A DNA stretch of 64,000 nt from an uncultured Paracoccaceae bacterium (GCA_947500825.1 CANMTR010000008.1:1-64000), one strand, 5' to 3'. Counted from the stretch's first letter, positions 1 through 8,768 are shown. Program-made: numbers and translations. The notes: a model not told the origin generated them from the sequence alone.

Positions 1-77
1 CGGGGACCCTCCAGGTTCACCTCCATCACCTCGAGCGGCTTGCCCGCCCCCATCGCTACCGCAGCGCGTGTGCGCAT
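1..77 (-). CDS. S-(hydroxymethyl)glutathione / class III alcohol dehydrogenase, N-terminal fragment (runs off window)
   Basis: Reading the minus strand from position 77 gives an open frame of 25 codons that leaves the window at base 1. It begins MRTRAAVAMGAGKPLEVMEV, which matches the N-terminus of class III zinc alcohol dehydrogenases (called AdhI, FlhA or FrmA). These oxidise S-hydroxymethylglutathione, the formaldehyde-glutathione adduct, to S-formylglutathione in the cytoplasm. A GAGGGAG ribosome-binding site lies just upstream of the ATG. The assignment rests only on the first 25 residues, but it agrees with the gfa gene at 8136-8768 and the C1-oxidation context. The gene diverges from the secreted protein at 248. 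Confidence 0.8.
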   Translation of the reverse strand, partial: MRTRAAVAMGAGKPLEVMEVNLEGP

Positions 78-98
78 CCGCGTTCTCCCTCGGTCGTG

Positions 99-115
99 TT
101 CCGGTGCCCCCGGAA
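99..115. promoter_or_regulatory. Inverted repeat in the divergent promoter region (possible operator)
   Basis: TTCCGG and CCGGAA are separated by five bases in the 170-base gap between the divergent genes starting at 77 and 248. The position suits an operator for the formaldehyde dehydrogenase gene, perhaps for the LuxR-type regulator encoded at 7359-8054. That link is inference; no second copy was found at the other divergent promoter (2047-2132). Confidence 0.25.
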
Positions 116-247
116 AGGGGCGTGTCCGGCATCCTTCCGCGCCCCCCACCCCACCCGCAAGGCAGACCTTGGTTGGTATCCGCACTGCACCGCTCGCGTG
201 GACATGGCCCCCGGCCTGGGTCATCCTCGCGGGCGGGAGGTACGCAC

Positions 248-856
248 ATGCAGCTTCGCACGATCCTTGTCGCCATCGCGGCCGCGATGGCCGCAGCCCC
301 CTCCGGGGCCGCGGACTATTCCGACCCCACATGGCCCTGTATCCAGCGCAAGGTGGGCGAGCTCTCGCCCGCGCTCATGTGGTCGGGCCCCCTGGAGGCG
401 GAGGGGATCGACGCGGAAACGGCCGCCGACGCCGACCGCCTGGCCCGGACCCTGGCCTTGCGACGGGTGAACGCGGCGGGGATGGACGCCGCGATCGCCC
501 GCTTCGTCGAGGCGCGGGGCAACGATCCGGCGCTCATGGGCCGCGTCTTCTCGCAGGTCTTCGAGGCCGTGTCGGGCCGGCGCCAGCGGATCATGGCTGG
601 GATCGAGGACTATTCCCTGGGCCAGATCGACCTGTCCGATCGCATCGACGCCGCCCGCGCCGAGATGGACACGGAAATGTCCGCCGAGGCGCCCGATTTC
701 GACCAGATCGACGCCCTTGAGGAGCGCATCGACTGGGACGAGCGCATCTATACCGACCGGCAAAAATCGCTGACCTATGTCTGCGAGACGCCTGTCCTGC
801 TCGAACAGCGCCTCTATACCATCGCCGAGAAACTGAAGGCCGCCGCCGGGACGTGA
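248..856 (+). CDS. Secreted protein of unknown function, C1 cluster
   Basis: A 202-residue protein. The ATG at 248 is preceded by GGGAGG at a good distance, so the longer upstream reading (from 68) is unlikely. Residues 1-22 form a typical signal peptide ending in an Ala-rich stretch, so the product is probably periplasmic. The mature part is mostly charged and helical, with only two cysteines (about C31 near the start of the mature chain and C179 near the end), which could form a disulfide. I do not recognise the family. It sits between a formaldehyde dehydrogenase and PQQ-dehydrogenase accessory genes, so a role in periplasmic alcohol oxidation is a guess from context. Confidence 0.75.
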   Translation: MQLRTILVAIAAAMAAAPSGAADYSDPTWPCIQRKVGELSPALMWSGPLEAEGIDAETAADADRLARTLALRRVNAAGMDAAIARFVEARGNDPALMGRVFSQVFEAVSGRRQRIMAGIEDYSLGQIDLSDRIDAARAEMDTEMSAEAPDFDQIDALEERIDWDERIYTDRQKSLTYVCETPVLLEQRLYTIAEKLKAAAGT

Positions 857-883
857 GGCACGGGCGGGCACCCGTCCGACCCG

Positions 884-914
884 CGCGCCGGGGTATTTGG
901 AAAAGGGTGAGGAG
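884..914. other. Intergenic GGGGTATTTGGAAAA motif
   Basis: The gap between the convergent genes ending at 856 and 1009 contains GCCGGGGTATTTGGAAAAGG followed by a purine-rich tail. From memory, very similar strings recur downstream of genes throughout Rhodobacterales genomes; this was not searched. It has no strong hairpin and its role is unknown. The rest of this 152-base gap shows nothing else. Confidence 0.3.
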
Positions 915-1008
915 GCGGGCAGAGCCGCTTGCTGCGCGTTCGGGAGGCCGGTCGGGAAGTGCCGTGCCCCCCGCCGCCGTCCGCCTCTCGCCCGATCCTC
1001 GACGGGCC

Positions 1009-2046
1009 TCACTCCCATTCCAGTTCCGTGTAGGCGACGGTGGCGTTGCGTGGGTTGAAGACGGAGAACAGGTGCCAGAGGTCGGCCTGGGACGTGGCTA
1101 ACCGCCCCACCGCGTCGCCCAGGCGCAAGCCTCGGTCGAGCGCGGCACGGGTGTCTCGCGCCAGAGCGTCCAGATACTCCGTCTGCGGGGCGATGCCCCC
1201 GGGCCAGGCGAGCAGCGCGGCGCCGTGGCCCGGCACCGCGCCGGCGAGGTCCATCTCCGCAAGGTCCGTGCCCGCCCGTTGCCAGCCGCGTAGTGAGCCG
1301 TCCAAGGCAGGCGTGTGGGCGTCGAACACCAGGTCGCCCGCGATCAGGATGCCCGTCGTCCGGTCGAGCGCCGTCAGGTCGGTGGGCGAATGGCCGGTGG
1401 GCCAGGCCCGAAGCTCCAGCACCCGCCCGCCGAGGTCGATCTCGTGCGCTTCCGCGACGGTCACGTCCACCTGCGGGATCGCGCTGCCGAGCGCGGCCAC
1501 CTCTCCCACCTCCTGCGCGAGGCGCGAAAGGTAGCTCGCGGCGCGGTCGGCCAGGGCGCGGGGCAGATCCGCGTGGCCCACCACCTGCGCCCCGGCCTCG
1601 GCCAACGGACCCGTGCCGAGGACGTGGTCGGGATGCATGTGCGTCACGATCACGTGCGAGACGGGCCTGTCGGTCACGGCCCTGACCGATCGCCACACCG
1701 CCTCGCCCATCCACCGCGCCGAGCCGGGATCGATCACCGCGACGGAGGCTCCACCCACCACGAAGACGATGTTGGCGATGTCACCGCGATTGTCCTCCGA
1801 CCAGAGCTCCACCGCCCCTTCGTGGACGAAGAGGCCCGGCGCGACCTCCTCGAACGGCAGGGTTTCCCCGACCGGGCGGCATGCGGGCGCGGCGGCGACC
1901 ACGGGACCGGGACGCGCCTCGGGCGGGCGGGCGGACAGCGCCTCGGCGCAGGCCGAACGGGTCTCCGCCTCGTATCCGGGCAGGAGAGCCTCGCGGCAGA
2001 CCTCCCCCGCGGAGGTGGCGCAGATCAGGACGAACGCTTCGAACAT
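1009..2046 (-). CDS. Quinoprotein relay-type zinc metallohydrolase (metallo-beta-lactamase fold)
   Basis: A 345-residue metallo-beta-lactamase-fold protein. The metal motif THMHPDH is at residues 135-141; further ligand regions TGHSPTD and AGDLVFD follow, with PGHG near residue 250. It resembles the zinc hydrolases that accompany PQQ dehydrogenases and SoxYZ-like carriers, whose substrate is not established. A SoxYZ-like gene diverges from it across an 86-base gap (2047-2132). Residues 1-35 are unusual: a hydrophobic start and three cysteines (C9, C17, C33) that match the pattern of the small protein encoded at 56033-56236. Whether it is exported is unclear, because no classic signal peptide is seen. 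Confidence 0.85.
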   Translation of the reverse strand: MFEAFVLICATSAGEVCREALLPGYEAETRSACAEALSARPPEARPGPVVAAAPACRPVGETLPFEEVAPGLFVHEGAVELWSEDNRGDIANIVFVVGGASVAVIDPGSARWMGEAVWRSVRAVTDRPVSHVIVTHMHPDHVLGTGPLAEAGAQVVGHADLPRALADRAASYLSRLAQEVGEVAALGSAIPQVDVTVAEAHEIDLGGRVLELRAWPTGHSPTDLTALDRTTGILIAGDLVFDAHTPALDGSLRGWQRAGTDLAEMDLAGAVPGHGAALLAWPGGIAPQTEYLDALARDTRAALDRGLRLGDAVGRLATSQADLWHLFSVFNPRNATVAYTELEWE

Positions 2047-2132
2047 GCCCGCGAGCCTAGTGCGAAAGGCGCCATGGGCGGAGCCGCGACTTTCGGGCAG
2101 GATCGGGGCCGCGAAGCTCTGGGAGGAGTGAC

Positions 2133-2936
2133 ATGAGATACCCGACCTGCATCCTGCTGGCCGCCCTCGCCGCCGCCCCCGCCGCGGCCCAGGACCGGCC
2201 CAACCCTCTGCGGCCCAGCGAAAGCTGGCAGGCCATGAAGGCCGACGTGGTGGGAGAAGCCGCGATCGCGCCGGCGGAGGGGCTCTTTGCCCTCGATGCG
2301 CCCTACCGGGCCAACGACGCCGCCACGGTGCCGCTGCATATCCGCCAGACGGACGCTGCCGCCCGGATCGAGGGGGCGACGGTGGTGATCGACGAGAACC
2401 CCGCCCCCGTCGCGGCGACCTTCGCCTACGGGGAGGCTATGATGCCGCTCGACTTCGAGTTGCGCGTGCGGGTCAACCAGTATTCGGACGTGCGCGTGAT
2501 CGCCCGGACGCCGGAGGGGCTGGCCATGACCGGCGCCTACGTAAAGGCCTCGGGCGGCTGCGCGGCCCCCGCGACGAAGGACCCGGAGGCGGCGCTGTCC
2601 ACCATGGGCCGCATGCGCCTGCGCCAGTTCGCGGCGGAGGGCGGGATGAACACGCCCCGGCGCGAGGCGCAGATCATGATCCGGCACCCGAACTACTCTG
2701 GGCTCCAGCGCGACCAGGTCACCCAACTCTTCATCACCGCGCATTTCATCGACACGCTGGAGGTGCGCCAGGGCGAGGATCTGCTGTTCACCATGGAGGG
2801 CGGCATCTCGATCTCCGAGAACCCGGTGTTCCGTTTCGCCTACGACGACAACGGCTCCACCGACATCACGGTGCGGGCCACGGATACCGAAGGCAACGTC
2901 TTCGAACACGTGCTGCCCAAACAGGCGGCCGGCTAG
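2133..2936 (+). CDS. Quinoprotein dehydrogenase-associated SoxYZ-like carrier protein
   Basis: A 267-residue periplasmic protein: signal peptide 1-19 ending AAAQ, a SoxY-like domain (about 30-150) and a SoxZ-like domain (about 155-267) fused in one chain. SoxY carries its substrate on a cysteine in a C-terminal GGC motif; here the SoxY part ends with SGGCAAP, putting the candidate carrier cysteine at C143. Fused SoxYZ proteins of this type occur next to PQQ-dependent methanol/ethanol dehydrogenases and are thought to act in a relay rather than in sulfur oxidation. ATG with a strong GGGAGGAG site. It converges with the next gene, and the two stop codons share one CTAG (2933-2936). Confidence 0.88.
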   Translation: MRYPTCILLAALAAAPAAAQDRPNPLRPSESWQAMKADVVGEAAIAPAEGLFALDAPYRANDAATVPLHIRQTDAAARIEGATVVIDENPAPVAATFAYGEAMMPLDFELRVRVNQYSDVRVIARTPEGLAMTGAYVKASGGCAAPATKDPEAALSTMGRMRLRQFAAEGGMNTPRREAQIMIRHPNYSGLQRDQVTQLFITAHFIDTLEVRQGEDLLFTMEGGISISENPVFRFAYDDNGSTDITVRATDTEGNVFEHVLPKQAAG

Positions 2937-3277
2937 AAGCAGATCATCTCCGCCTCGGCCTGGGCGCGGCGCAGGTCGGCGACCATGTCGGTGGCGACCG
3001 CCGCGCCCTGGAACACCGCCATGCGCTCGCCGCCGACCTGACGCATGGAAAGGACCGTCTCGGCCTCGACGTAATCCTCGTAGGGCAGGATCGCCGCGAT
3101 CTCGTCGATGGAGCAGGCGCAGCGCATGAGCACGTCGCGCCCCTGCCCGTTCGCGGCCATGCAGCCGAAGACGTAGTCGGCCCGCGCTTCGGTCGGATAG
3201 TCGTTGAGCCGCTCAGCCACGTCCTGCGCGGCCGCCGGAGCGGCAACCAGCGCGGCGATCAATACCCAGGTCCTCAT
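2933..3277 (-). CDS. Small secreted Cys-containing protein
   Basis: A 114-residue protein with a clear signal peptide (1-18, ending AAAQ). The mature part has four cysteines: C39, C53 and C55 (CAC) and C113 next to the C-terminus. The CAC followed by SIDEIA suggests a disulfide or metal site. I do not recognise a named family. Its ATG overlaps the stop of the upstream secreted gene (ATGA at 3274-3277), so the two are translationally coupled. The operon lies among PQQ-dehydrogenase accessory genes, so both may assist the same periplasmic system; that is inference. Confidence 0.8.
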   Translation of the reverse strand: MRTWVLIAALVAAPAAAQDVAERLNDYPTEARADYVFGCMAANGQGRDVLMRCACSIDEIAAILPYEDYVEAETVLSMRQVGGERMAVFQGAAVATDMVADLRRAQAEAEMICF

Positions 3278-3933
3278 CGTTCTTCCTCCACGTTCCGGAA
3301 CCGCGTCGTCGAGCGGTAGAGCGGCGCCTCGGGGCCCGGCGCGATCGCCTCCAGCGACAGGTACCAGCCGGGCACCGCCTCCGACATGGTCACCGTCAGG
3401 GCGAGGTCATCGAACCCCTCCATCCGGCCCGCGTTGGGATCGTCCGCGAAGGGATGCAGCGTCACGCGGGACACGTCGATCTCGGCGCCCTCGAAGGTGG
3501 CCGTGCCCGCCTCCACCGGCACCTCGCGGGTCAGCGCCTCCTTCACCCTGTTGCGGATGTAGAAGGGCGATCCGCCGGAGGCGACGGCCATGTCGCGGAC
3601 CACGGATTCGTAGAAATACATGATCATGGGGTTGCCCACGCCCGCCGGGAACGAGCCGAGATTGCGGTGCTGCCCGTCGCGGTAGAGCATCAGGGTCGCG
3701 GTCTCGGGCCCCTCGCCCTCGGTGGCGAAGGACAGCTCGATCGTCCCCTCCTCGGCGCCGGTTCCCTCGGCGCCCGCGCTCTCCACCTCGCGGCCGTAGA
3801 CGAGCGTGGCGTCGCGACGAATGTCGTCGAGCGTGCCGGTGCGGAACAGGGTGTCGTAGGCCTCGGTCGTCTCGGCCGCGCCGGCGAACGCGGGGGCGAG
3901 GGCCAGGATCGCGGCGGCTGCCAGGTGTTTCAT
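3274..3933 (-). CDS. Secreted protein of unknown function, coupled to the downstream Cys protein
   Basis: A 219-residue protein starting at the ATG at 3931-3933, which follows a CGAGGAG ribosome-binding site. The longer reading from 4023 lacks such a site and would add a non-signal sequence. Residues 1-21 form a signal peptide (MKHLAAAAILALAPAFAGAA). The mature chain is rich in predicted beta-strand, without cysteines or recognisable catalytic motifs. I do not recognise the family. It is the first gene of a two-gene operon with 2933-3277, and it lies immediately downstream of the kinase gene ending at 3959 on the same strand. Confidence 0.75.
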   Translation of the reverse strand: MKHLAAAAILALAPAFAGAAETTEAYDTLFRTGTLDDIRRDATLVYGREVESAGAEGTGAEEGTIELSFATEGEGPETATLMLYRDGQHRNLGSFPAGVGNPMIMYFYESVVRDMAVASGGSPFYIRNRVKEALTREVPVEAGTATFEGAEIDVSRVTLHPFADDPNAGRMEGFDDLALTVTMSEAVPGWYLSLEAIAPGPEAPLYRSTTRFRNVEEER

Positions 3934-3958
3934 CTCTGTCCTCCTCGGAGCCCCGAAC

Positions 3959-6244
3959 CTATCCGGGCGGGGCGCGGTGTCGATTTCGACTTTCGTCGTC
4001 CGGGACCGCGGGGGCGGCGGCATGGCGGGCGATCTCGGCCCGCAGGCGGGCGATGTCCACGGGCTTGGTCAGGACCGGCACGCCGCGCCGGGCCGCGCCG
4101 GCCTCCAGCGCCGCGCCGCGGTTGCCGGTAAGCAGGATGGCGGGCACGCAGCCGCCCGCCGCCGCGCGCACCGCGTCGATCGCCACCAGCCCGGTGGGCC
4201 CGTCGTCGAGATGGTAATCGGCCAGCACGATATCAGGCGGGCCGCCGATCTCGGCCACGCGAGCGCGGGCCCCGGCCACGTCGGCCGCGACGAGGATGCC
4301 CGCGCCCCATCCTTCGAGCAGTTCCACGGTGGCGAATTGCAGGGCAGCGTCGTTCTCCACCAGGAGCACGATCAGCCCCGCGGCCTCGTCCGTTTCGGGC
4401 TCGGGCTCGGGCTCGGGCTCGGGAGCGGCGATCGCGGGCGGGGTTGCCCGGTCCCCGGCCGCGACCTCCATCCCGATGGCAAAGCACGATCCGCGCCCGG
4501 GGACGGAGCGAAGGCTGAGGTCGTGACCCAGGTTGCGGCAGGTCCGCTCCACGATCGACAGGCCCAGACCCATGCCGCCCGGCACACCCTCGCCCGCGCC
4601 CCTGGCGAACTCCTCGAAGATGCGCGCCTGTTCGGCCGCGGCGATGCCGGGGCCGGTATCGTGGACCTCGAGCCGCACCCCCTGCCCCGTCCGGCGGCAG
4701 CCCACCAGCACCCGCCCCCCCGGTGGCGTGTACTGGATCGCGTTGACCACGAGGTTCTGCACCGACCGGCCCAGGTAGCGCGCGTCCGAGCGCACGGTGC
4801 AGGCGCAGCCCACCATGCCGAGCCGCACCCCGCGCCCGCCCGCAAGCGGCATCTGGTCGCGCACCACCGCCCCCACCAGCGCGCCCAGATCGACCTCCGC
4901 GGGCTCCAGCGCCCGCTCCACGCTGTCGAGGCGCGAGATGTCCAGGAGGGCCTGCAAAAGGTGCTCGATGGAAGTGAAGCTCTGCGCCAGGTGCTCGATC
5001 CCCTGGGCCATGCCGGTGCCCGCGGCCTTGCCCTGAAGCGACGAGATCAGGAGCTTGGCGGCGCTGATCGGCTGCAGCAGGTCGTGGCTCGCCGCCGCGA
5101 GGAACCGCGTCTTGGACGAGACCGCCGCCTGGGCCGCGTCGCGGGCGCGGCGCAGCTCCTCCTCCACCCGCCCCTGGGCGCGGGACTGGGCGCGCAGGCG
5201 CCGGTTCGCGCGCGTCAGTTCGGCGGTGCGGTCCGCCACCCGCGCCTCGAGGATCTGGGTCTGGCGCACCTCGGGCGTGACGTCGGCGAGGTCGACGATG
5301 AAGCCGCCGTCGGGCAGCGGATGGGCGTGCAGGTCGAGCACCCGGCCCGTGGCGTGGTGCAGCCGCCGCCGCACCCGGCCACGGCGCGCCAGCTCCCGGT
5401 ACCACCCCTCCGCCTCCAGCACGCCCGGTTCCAGGATCAGTCCGCGCGCGCGCAAGGTCCCCATGATCCACGCCAGCGACGTGCCCTTGCCCAGCCCGGT
5501 CAACGGCAGGCCCATCAGGGTGCGGAAGCGCTCGTTCCACACCACCACGTGACCCTCCCGGTCGAAGGTGCACAGCCCCGAGTCCAGGTGTTCCACCGCC
5601 GCGTCAAGGTAATGGGCCTGCCGGTCGATCAGCGCCTCGCGCTCAGAGCGGTTCTGCCGCACGATGGCCGAGATGTCGGTCTGCAGCAGCACGGCGTTGC
5701 GCGGGCTGGTGTGCTGCAGCCCCACCTGGAAGAAGCGGTCGCCGGTCAGCTCCACCACCACCGACAGAGGGGCGGTCGCACCCGCCTCGTGGACGGCGCG
5801 GGCCAGCAGCGTACGGCCGGCGTCGTCGTGGCCCGAGACCACCTCGCGACTGCGCCCGATCAGGCCCAGGTAGGACGACAGCTCGAGGCCGGGCCGGATG
5901 GCGGCGGCCACGTCCGGCAGCAGCATCCGGAAAAGCTCGTTGCACAGCTCCAGCCGCCCGTCCGCGAACAGGGCGAAGCCCCCGTCCAGCGCCGACACGG
6001 CCTCGGCCAGGTTGGCCTGGGCGCGGTCGTGGTCGAGGCGGAGGCTCGCCAGCTCGCTGGCCGCACGCTCCAGGTCGCGCGTGCGCGCCCAGACCTGCCC
6101 CTGCAGCTCGATGGCCGAGCGGAACGGCGCGAAGCGCGACGGGCGGGCATCGGCCTCGCGATCGGCGCGCGCCACCAGCGCGTCGATGATGCGCGCCTGA
6201 CGGGCGATCTGCGCCTCGGGGGGCTCGTCGGGGTCGATCATCAT
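3959..6244 (-). CDS. Hybrid sensor histidine kinase (PAS, HisKA, HATPase, REC) of the C1-oxidation regulon
   Basis: A 761-residue soluble hybrid kinase. It has an N-terminal helix, a PAS-like domain (about 45-190), a second PAS domain (about 200-325), a coiled coil (about 328-370), HisKA with SHDLLQP (H387), an HATPase domain ending near residue 590, a short Glu-Pro linker, and a C-terminal receiver domain with Asp676 (VLADYHLDD). It lacks transmembrane segments, so it senses a cytoplasmic signal. The gene order resembles the FlhS/FlhR pair of Paracoccus, which controls methanol and formaldehyde oxidation. The start ATG overlaps the stop of the FIST gene (ATGA, 6241-6244). The linker is encoded by five tandem copies of TCGGGC-like hexamers (4395-4424). 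Confidence 0.85.
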   Translation of the reverse strand: MMIDPDEPPEAQIARQARIIDALVARADREADARPSRFAPFRSAIELQGQVWARTRDLERAASELASLRLDHDRAQANLAEAVSALDGGFALFADGRLELCNELFRMLLPDVAAAIRPGLELSSYLGLIGRSREVVSGHDDAGRTLLARAVHEAGATAPLSVVVELTGDRFFQVGLQHTSPRNAVLLQTDISAIVRQNRSEREALIDRQAHYLDAAVEHLDSGLCTFDREGHVVVWNERFRTLMGLPLTGLGKGTSLAWIMGTLRARGLILEPGVLEAEGWYRELARRGRVRRRLHHATGRVLDLHAHPLPDGGFIVDLADVTPEVRQTQILEARVADRTAELTRANRRLRAQSRAQGRVEEELRRARDAAQAAVSSKTRFLAAASHDLLQPISAAKLLISSLQGKAAGTGMAQGIEHLAQSFTSIEHLLQALLDISRLDSVERALEPAEVDLGALVGAVVRDQMPLAGGRGVRLGMVGCACTVRSDARYLGRSVQNLVVNAIQYTPPGGRVLVGCRRTGQGVRLEVHDTGPGIAAAEQARIFEEFARGAGEGVPGGMGLGLSIVERTCRNLGHDLSLRSVPGRGSCFAIGMEVAAGDRATPPAIAAPEPEPEPEPETDEAAGLIVLLVENDAALQFATVELLEGWGAGILVAADVAGARARVAEIGGPPDIVLADYHLDDGPTGLVAIDAVRAAAGGCVPAILLTGNRGAALEAGAARRGVPVLTKPVDIARLRAEIARHAAAPAVPDDESRNRHRAPPG

Positions 6245-7362
6245 GGCGGAGCCCCGGGCGGATACACCGCCAGCCCCACGAAGGTCTGGTTCAGGTGCAG
6301 GCCGCAATACTGCTCGCCCCAGGTGTTCAGCCCCGCCACCCGGGCCGCGCGGAAGATACGTGAGACGGACGCGTCCAGGCCCTTCTCCGCGATCTCAAGC
6401 CGGCGCAGGATGCAGTCGAAGCCGAGCACGATCTCGGGCCGCCGTCCGCCATCGCGCACCAGGTCGAGCCCCGCCTCGAGCGCCCCCTCGATGCCCCGGC
6501 CGCGCCCGAGGGTCAGGATCAGCCCGTCGTCGATCTGGGACAGGAACGACAGGCTGCCGTCGGGATTGGCCGCTCGGATCGCGCGCACGTAATGGCTGCG
6601 GTTCTGCCGGATCAGGGTCGGGTTCTCGGCGAAGATCCCCGGGCCCAGCTCGGTTTCGGCGCAGCCCACGAGGCGCGCGTATTCTGCCGCCGCGGGAGCC
6701 CCGTTCAGCGTGTCCACCCGCCGCGCACGGGCGTCGGCGTCCGTCACCACCATTCGGATATCCGTGGGTAGGACATGGGTGAAACCGATCCCGGCAACGT
6801 CCAGGTCGGTCTCCAGCAGGACCACAAGCGCCGCGTCCTCGTGGAACCGATCCTCGTGGAACACCGCGCCGCCCACCGTCTCCGGCCCGACCGATCCGCC
6901 GTAGACCTCCATGTCGTCGAGCGCGCCCGCCAAGGTGGAAATCAAGAGGTCCTCCTGTTCTGCGCGCCCGTCGGCGAAGCTCAAGGCGAACCGCACGCGC
7001 CCCGGGGTGTGGCCGAACGCCTCCGCCGCCTCCCGTGCCTGCCGGGCCAGCCTGTCGATGGAGAGGCGCGACAGGTCGGGAACGCGCAGGACGGCGGCGC
7101 GGAAGTGGCGGGCCGAGAATCCCAGCACCTGCACCGCCTCGCCTTCGTAGCCCCGGTCGGTGATCTGGCCCGGCGCGACCACGGCCACGGTCGGGACGCC
7201 ACGGAACACGCGCGACAATGCCTCCGCGCCGCCCGCACGCGGCAGGATCGCCAGGGCGAAGGCTGTCGCCGCCGGATCGATGGCCCGGGCGGCCTCGGCC
7301 ACCGCGCGGGCCGGGTCGGGCGCGCGCGACAGGCCCCGGACGACGGTCGCCCCGCCGCTCAC
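6241..7362 (-). CDS. FIST-domain sensory protein
   Basis: A 373-residue protein starting with GTG (7360-7362), which overlaps the stop of the response regulator gene (GTGA). It has an N-terminal FIST domain (about 30-210, including QITDRGYEGEAVQVLGF-type strands and SVGPETVGG) and a FIST_C domain (about 225-350, with VLGFDCILRR near the end). FIST proteins are proposed small-ligand sensors in signal transduction. Here it is encoded between a LuxR-type regulator and a hybrid kinase, overlapping both, so the three are likely made in fixed ratio and act together. The ligand is unknown; an alcohol or aldehyde is a context guess. The 568-codon reading upstream is a shadow. Confidence 0.85.
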   Translation of the reverse strand: MSGGATVVRGLSRAPDPARAVAEAARAIDPAATAFALAILPRAGGAEALSRVFRGVPTVAVVAPGQITDRGYEGEAVQVLGFSARHFRAAVLRVPDLSRLSIDRLARQAREAAEAFGHTPGRVRFALSFADGRAEQEDLLISTLAGALDDMEVYGGSVGPETVGGAVFHEDRFHEDAALVVLLETDLDVAGIGFTHVLPTDIRMVVTDADARARRVDTLNGAPAAAEYARLVGCAETELGPGIFAENPTLIRQNRSHYVRAIRAANPDGSLSFLSQIDDGLILTLGRGRGIEGALEAGLDLVRDGGRRPEIVLGFDCILRRLEIAEKGLDASVSRIFRAARVAGLNTWGEQYCGLHLNQTFVGLAVYPPGAPP

Positions 7363-8054
7363 GCGTCTGGCGGCGCGTCGGCCCCATCCCCGGCGCGGCG
7401 CGCCAGAAGCGCGGCCTGGGTGCGGTTCTGCACCCCCAGCCGGCGTAAGAGCGCCGTGATATGGGCTTTCACCGACGCCTCGGCCAGCGACATCTCGTAG
7501 GCGATCTGCTTGTTGGCCTTGCCATGCCGGATCATCGCCAGGATCCGCATCTGCTGCGGCGTGAGACCGGCCATCAGGTCGCGGGCCTCCTCTCGCTCCT
7601 CCTCGGCGCGCTCCTGCCTGTCGCGCTCGCTCGCGGGATGAGAGGCGAAGGTTCGCCCCTCGGCCACCGCGCGGAGGGCGTCGCGCAGGGTATCGGCCGA
7701 TTCCTCCTTGGGCATGAAGCCGGCAGCACCGGCGGCGATCAACTCGTCGATCGTCCCCTGCCCCGCCACGGCCGAGACCACCAGGATCGGCACCGCCCCG
7801 GCCGCCGCGCGAATGCGACGGAACCCTTCGAGGCCCTCGGCATCCGGCAACCGCAGGTCGTAGAGCACGAGGTCCGGCGGCGATGCCTCCAGCACCTCGA
7901 CCGCCCGCGCCATGCTCTCGACCACCCGGCCCTCGCATCCCGGGCACATTTCCAGGATCGCGGCGCGCAGAGCCTCGGCATAGAGCGGATGGTCGTCGAC
8001 GATCAGGACCGACCTGAGCCGATCGGCGAACTGCGCCATCGGATTGTGCTTCAT
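7359..8054 (-). CDS. LuxR/NarL-family response regulator (FlhR-like)
   Basis: A 231-residue regulator with a receiver domain (about 14-130; acidic pocket D20/D21, phospho-acceptor D66 in LYDLRLPD, conserved Lys in MPKEE) and a C-terminal LuxR-type helix-turn-helix (about 162-220). The start ATG has GGGGGAGGAG upstream. It is the first gene of a three-gene operon with the FIST protein and hybrid kinase, each pair overlapping by four bases. Homologous kinase-regulator pairs in Paracoccus (FlhSR) and Rhodobacter control methanol/formaldehyde oxidation genes; assigning that role here is inference from similarity and context. Confidence 0.87.
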   Translation of the reverse strand: MKHNPMAQFADRLRSVLIVDDHPLYAEALRAAILEMCPGCEGRVVESMARAVEVLEASPPDLVLYDLRLPDAEGLEGFRRIRAAAGAVPILVVSAVAGQGTIDELIAAGAAGFMPKEESADTLRDALRAVAEGRTFASHPASERDRQERAEEEREEARDLMAGLTPQQMRILAMIRHGKANKQIAYEMSLAEASVKAHITALLRRLGVQNRTQAALLARRAGDGADAPPDA

Positions 8055-8135
8055 CCTGTCTCCTCCCCCGTCGACGTTATCCCGATCCGCGCCGCGCGCA
8101 AGGGCGGCAGCGGATCGGGTGACGGGGGAGCGGGA

Positions 8136-8768
8136 TCAGGCCAGGGCGCCCTGTTTCTTCGCCGCGTGGGTGGCGATCGTGTCCATCAGCGGCGGCGAGA
8201 GGCAGTCGTAGGGGGTCAGCCCCAGTTCGCGGAGCCGCCCGCGGATGTCGTCCATCTGGCCCGGCGGCGTGCCGCCCTCGATCGCCGAGGAGACGAAGGC
8301 CGCGAATTCGGGCGCCGACCACCCGTCCGCATCGGACAGTTCCGTATGGACGAAGTCGAGCCCGTGGAACGGATGTCCCTCGTCCTCGATCCGGCCGAAC
8401 ATGTGGGTGCCGCAATCGCGGCAGGCATGGCGCTGGATCGCCGCGGCCGGATCGACCACGTGCAGCTTCTCGCCGTTGGCCGCCACCGTCACGTGGTCGC
8501 GGCCCACCACCGCGATCTGGGCGAAGGTCGCGCCGTCGGGCTTCCAGCACTTGGTGCAGCCGCAGACATGGTTGTGCGCCGTCTGCGCCGAGACGGACAC
8601 CTCCACCGGGGCATCGGCGCATCTGCACCTGAGGGTGCCGCCGCCGAAATCGTCCCGGCCCTCGCCCACGCCGTCATCCACCTGCGGGTGGATGCGGACG
8701 TGGGGATAGGCGTTGCCGCCCGATCCGCCGTCACCGTCGTTTCCAAAAAGTGTATCGAGAAGTCCCAT
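8136..8768 (-). CDS. gfa: S-(hydroxymethyl)glutathione synthase (glutathione-dependent formaldehyde-activating enzyme)
   Basis: A 210-residue Gfa protein of the GFA/CENP-V fold, proposed to speed condensation of formaldehyde with glutathione, feeding the class III dehydrogenase at the left edge of the window. The zinc-binding cysteines are visible: LRCRC near residue 48, CGCTKC about 70-75 and HACRDCG about 115-121. The ATG at 8766-8768 follows a GGAGGGAG site; the longer frame from 9203 is antisense noise. It is downstream of the replication initiator gene on the same strand, separated by 106 bases holding a hairpin. Confidence 0.92.
   Translation of the reverse strand: MGLLDTLFGNDGDGGSGGNAYPHVRIHPQVDDGVGEGRDDFGGGTLRCRCADAPVEVSVSAQTAHNHVCGCTKCWKPDGATFAQIAVVGRDHVTVAANGEKLHVVDPAAAIQRHACRDCGTHMFGRIEDEGHPFHGLDFVHTELSDADGWSAPEFAAFVSSAIEGGTPPGQMDDIRGRLRELGLTPYDCLSPPLMDTIATHAAKKQGALA

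Noticed and set aside
4395-4424. Hexamer tandem repeat as a regulatory element
   Set aside because: It lies in frame within the kinase gene and encodes only a Glu-Pro linker between two domains.
3977-6592. 871-codon open frame on the plus strand
   Set aside because: Antisense to the hybrid kinase and FIST genes; composition is Arg/His/Gly/Gln noise with no domain.
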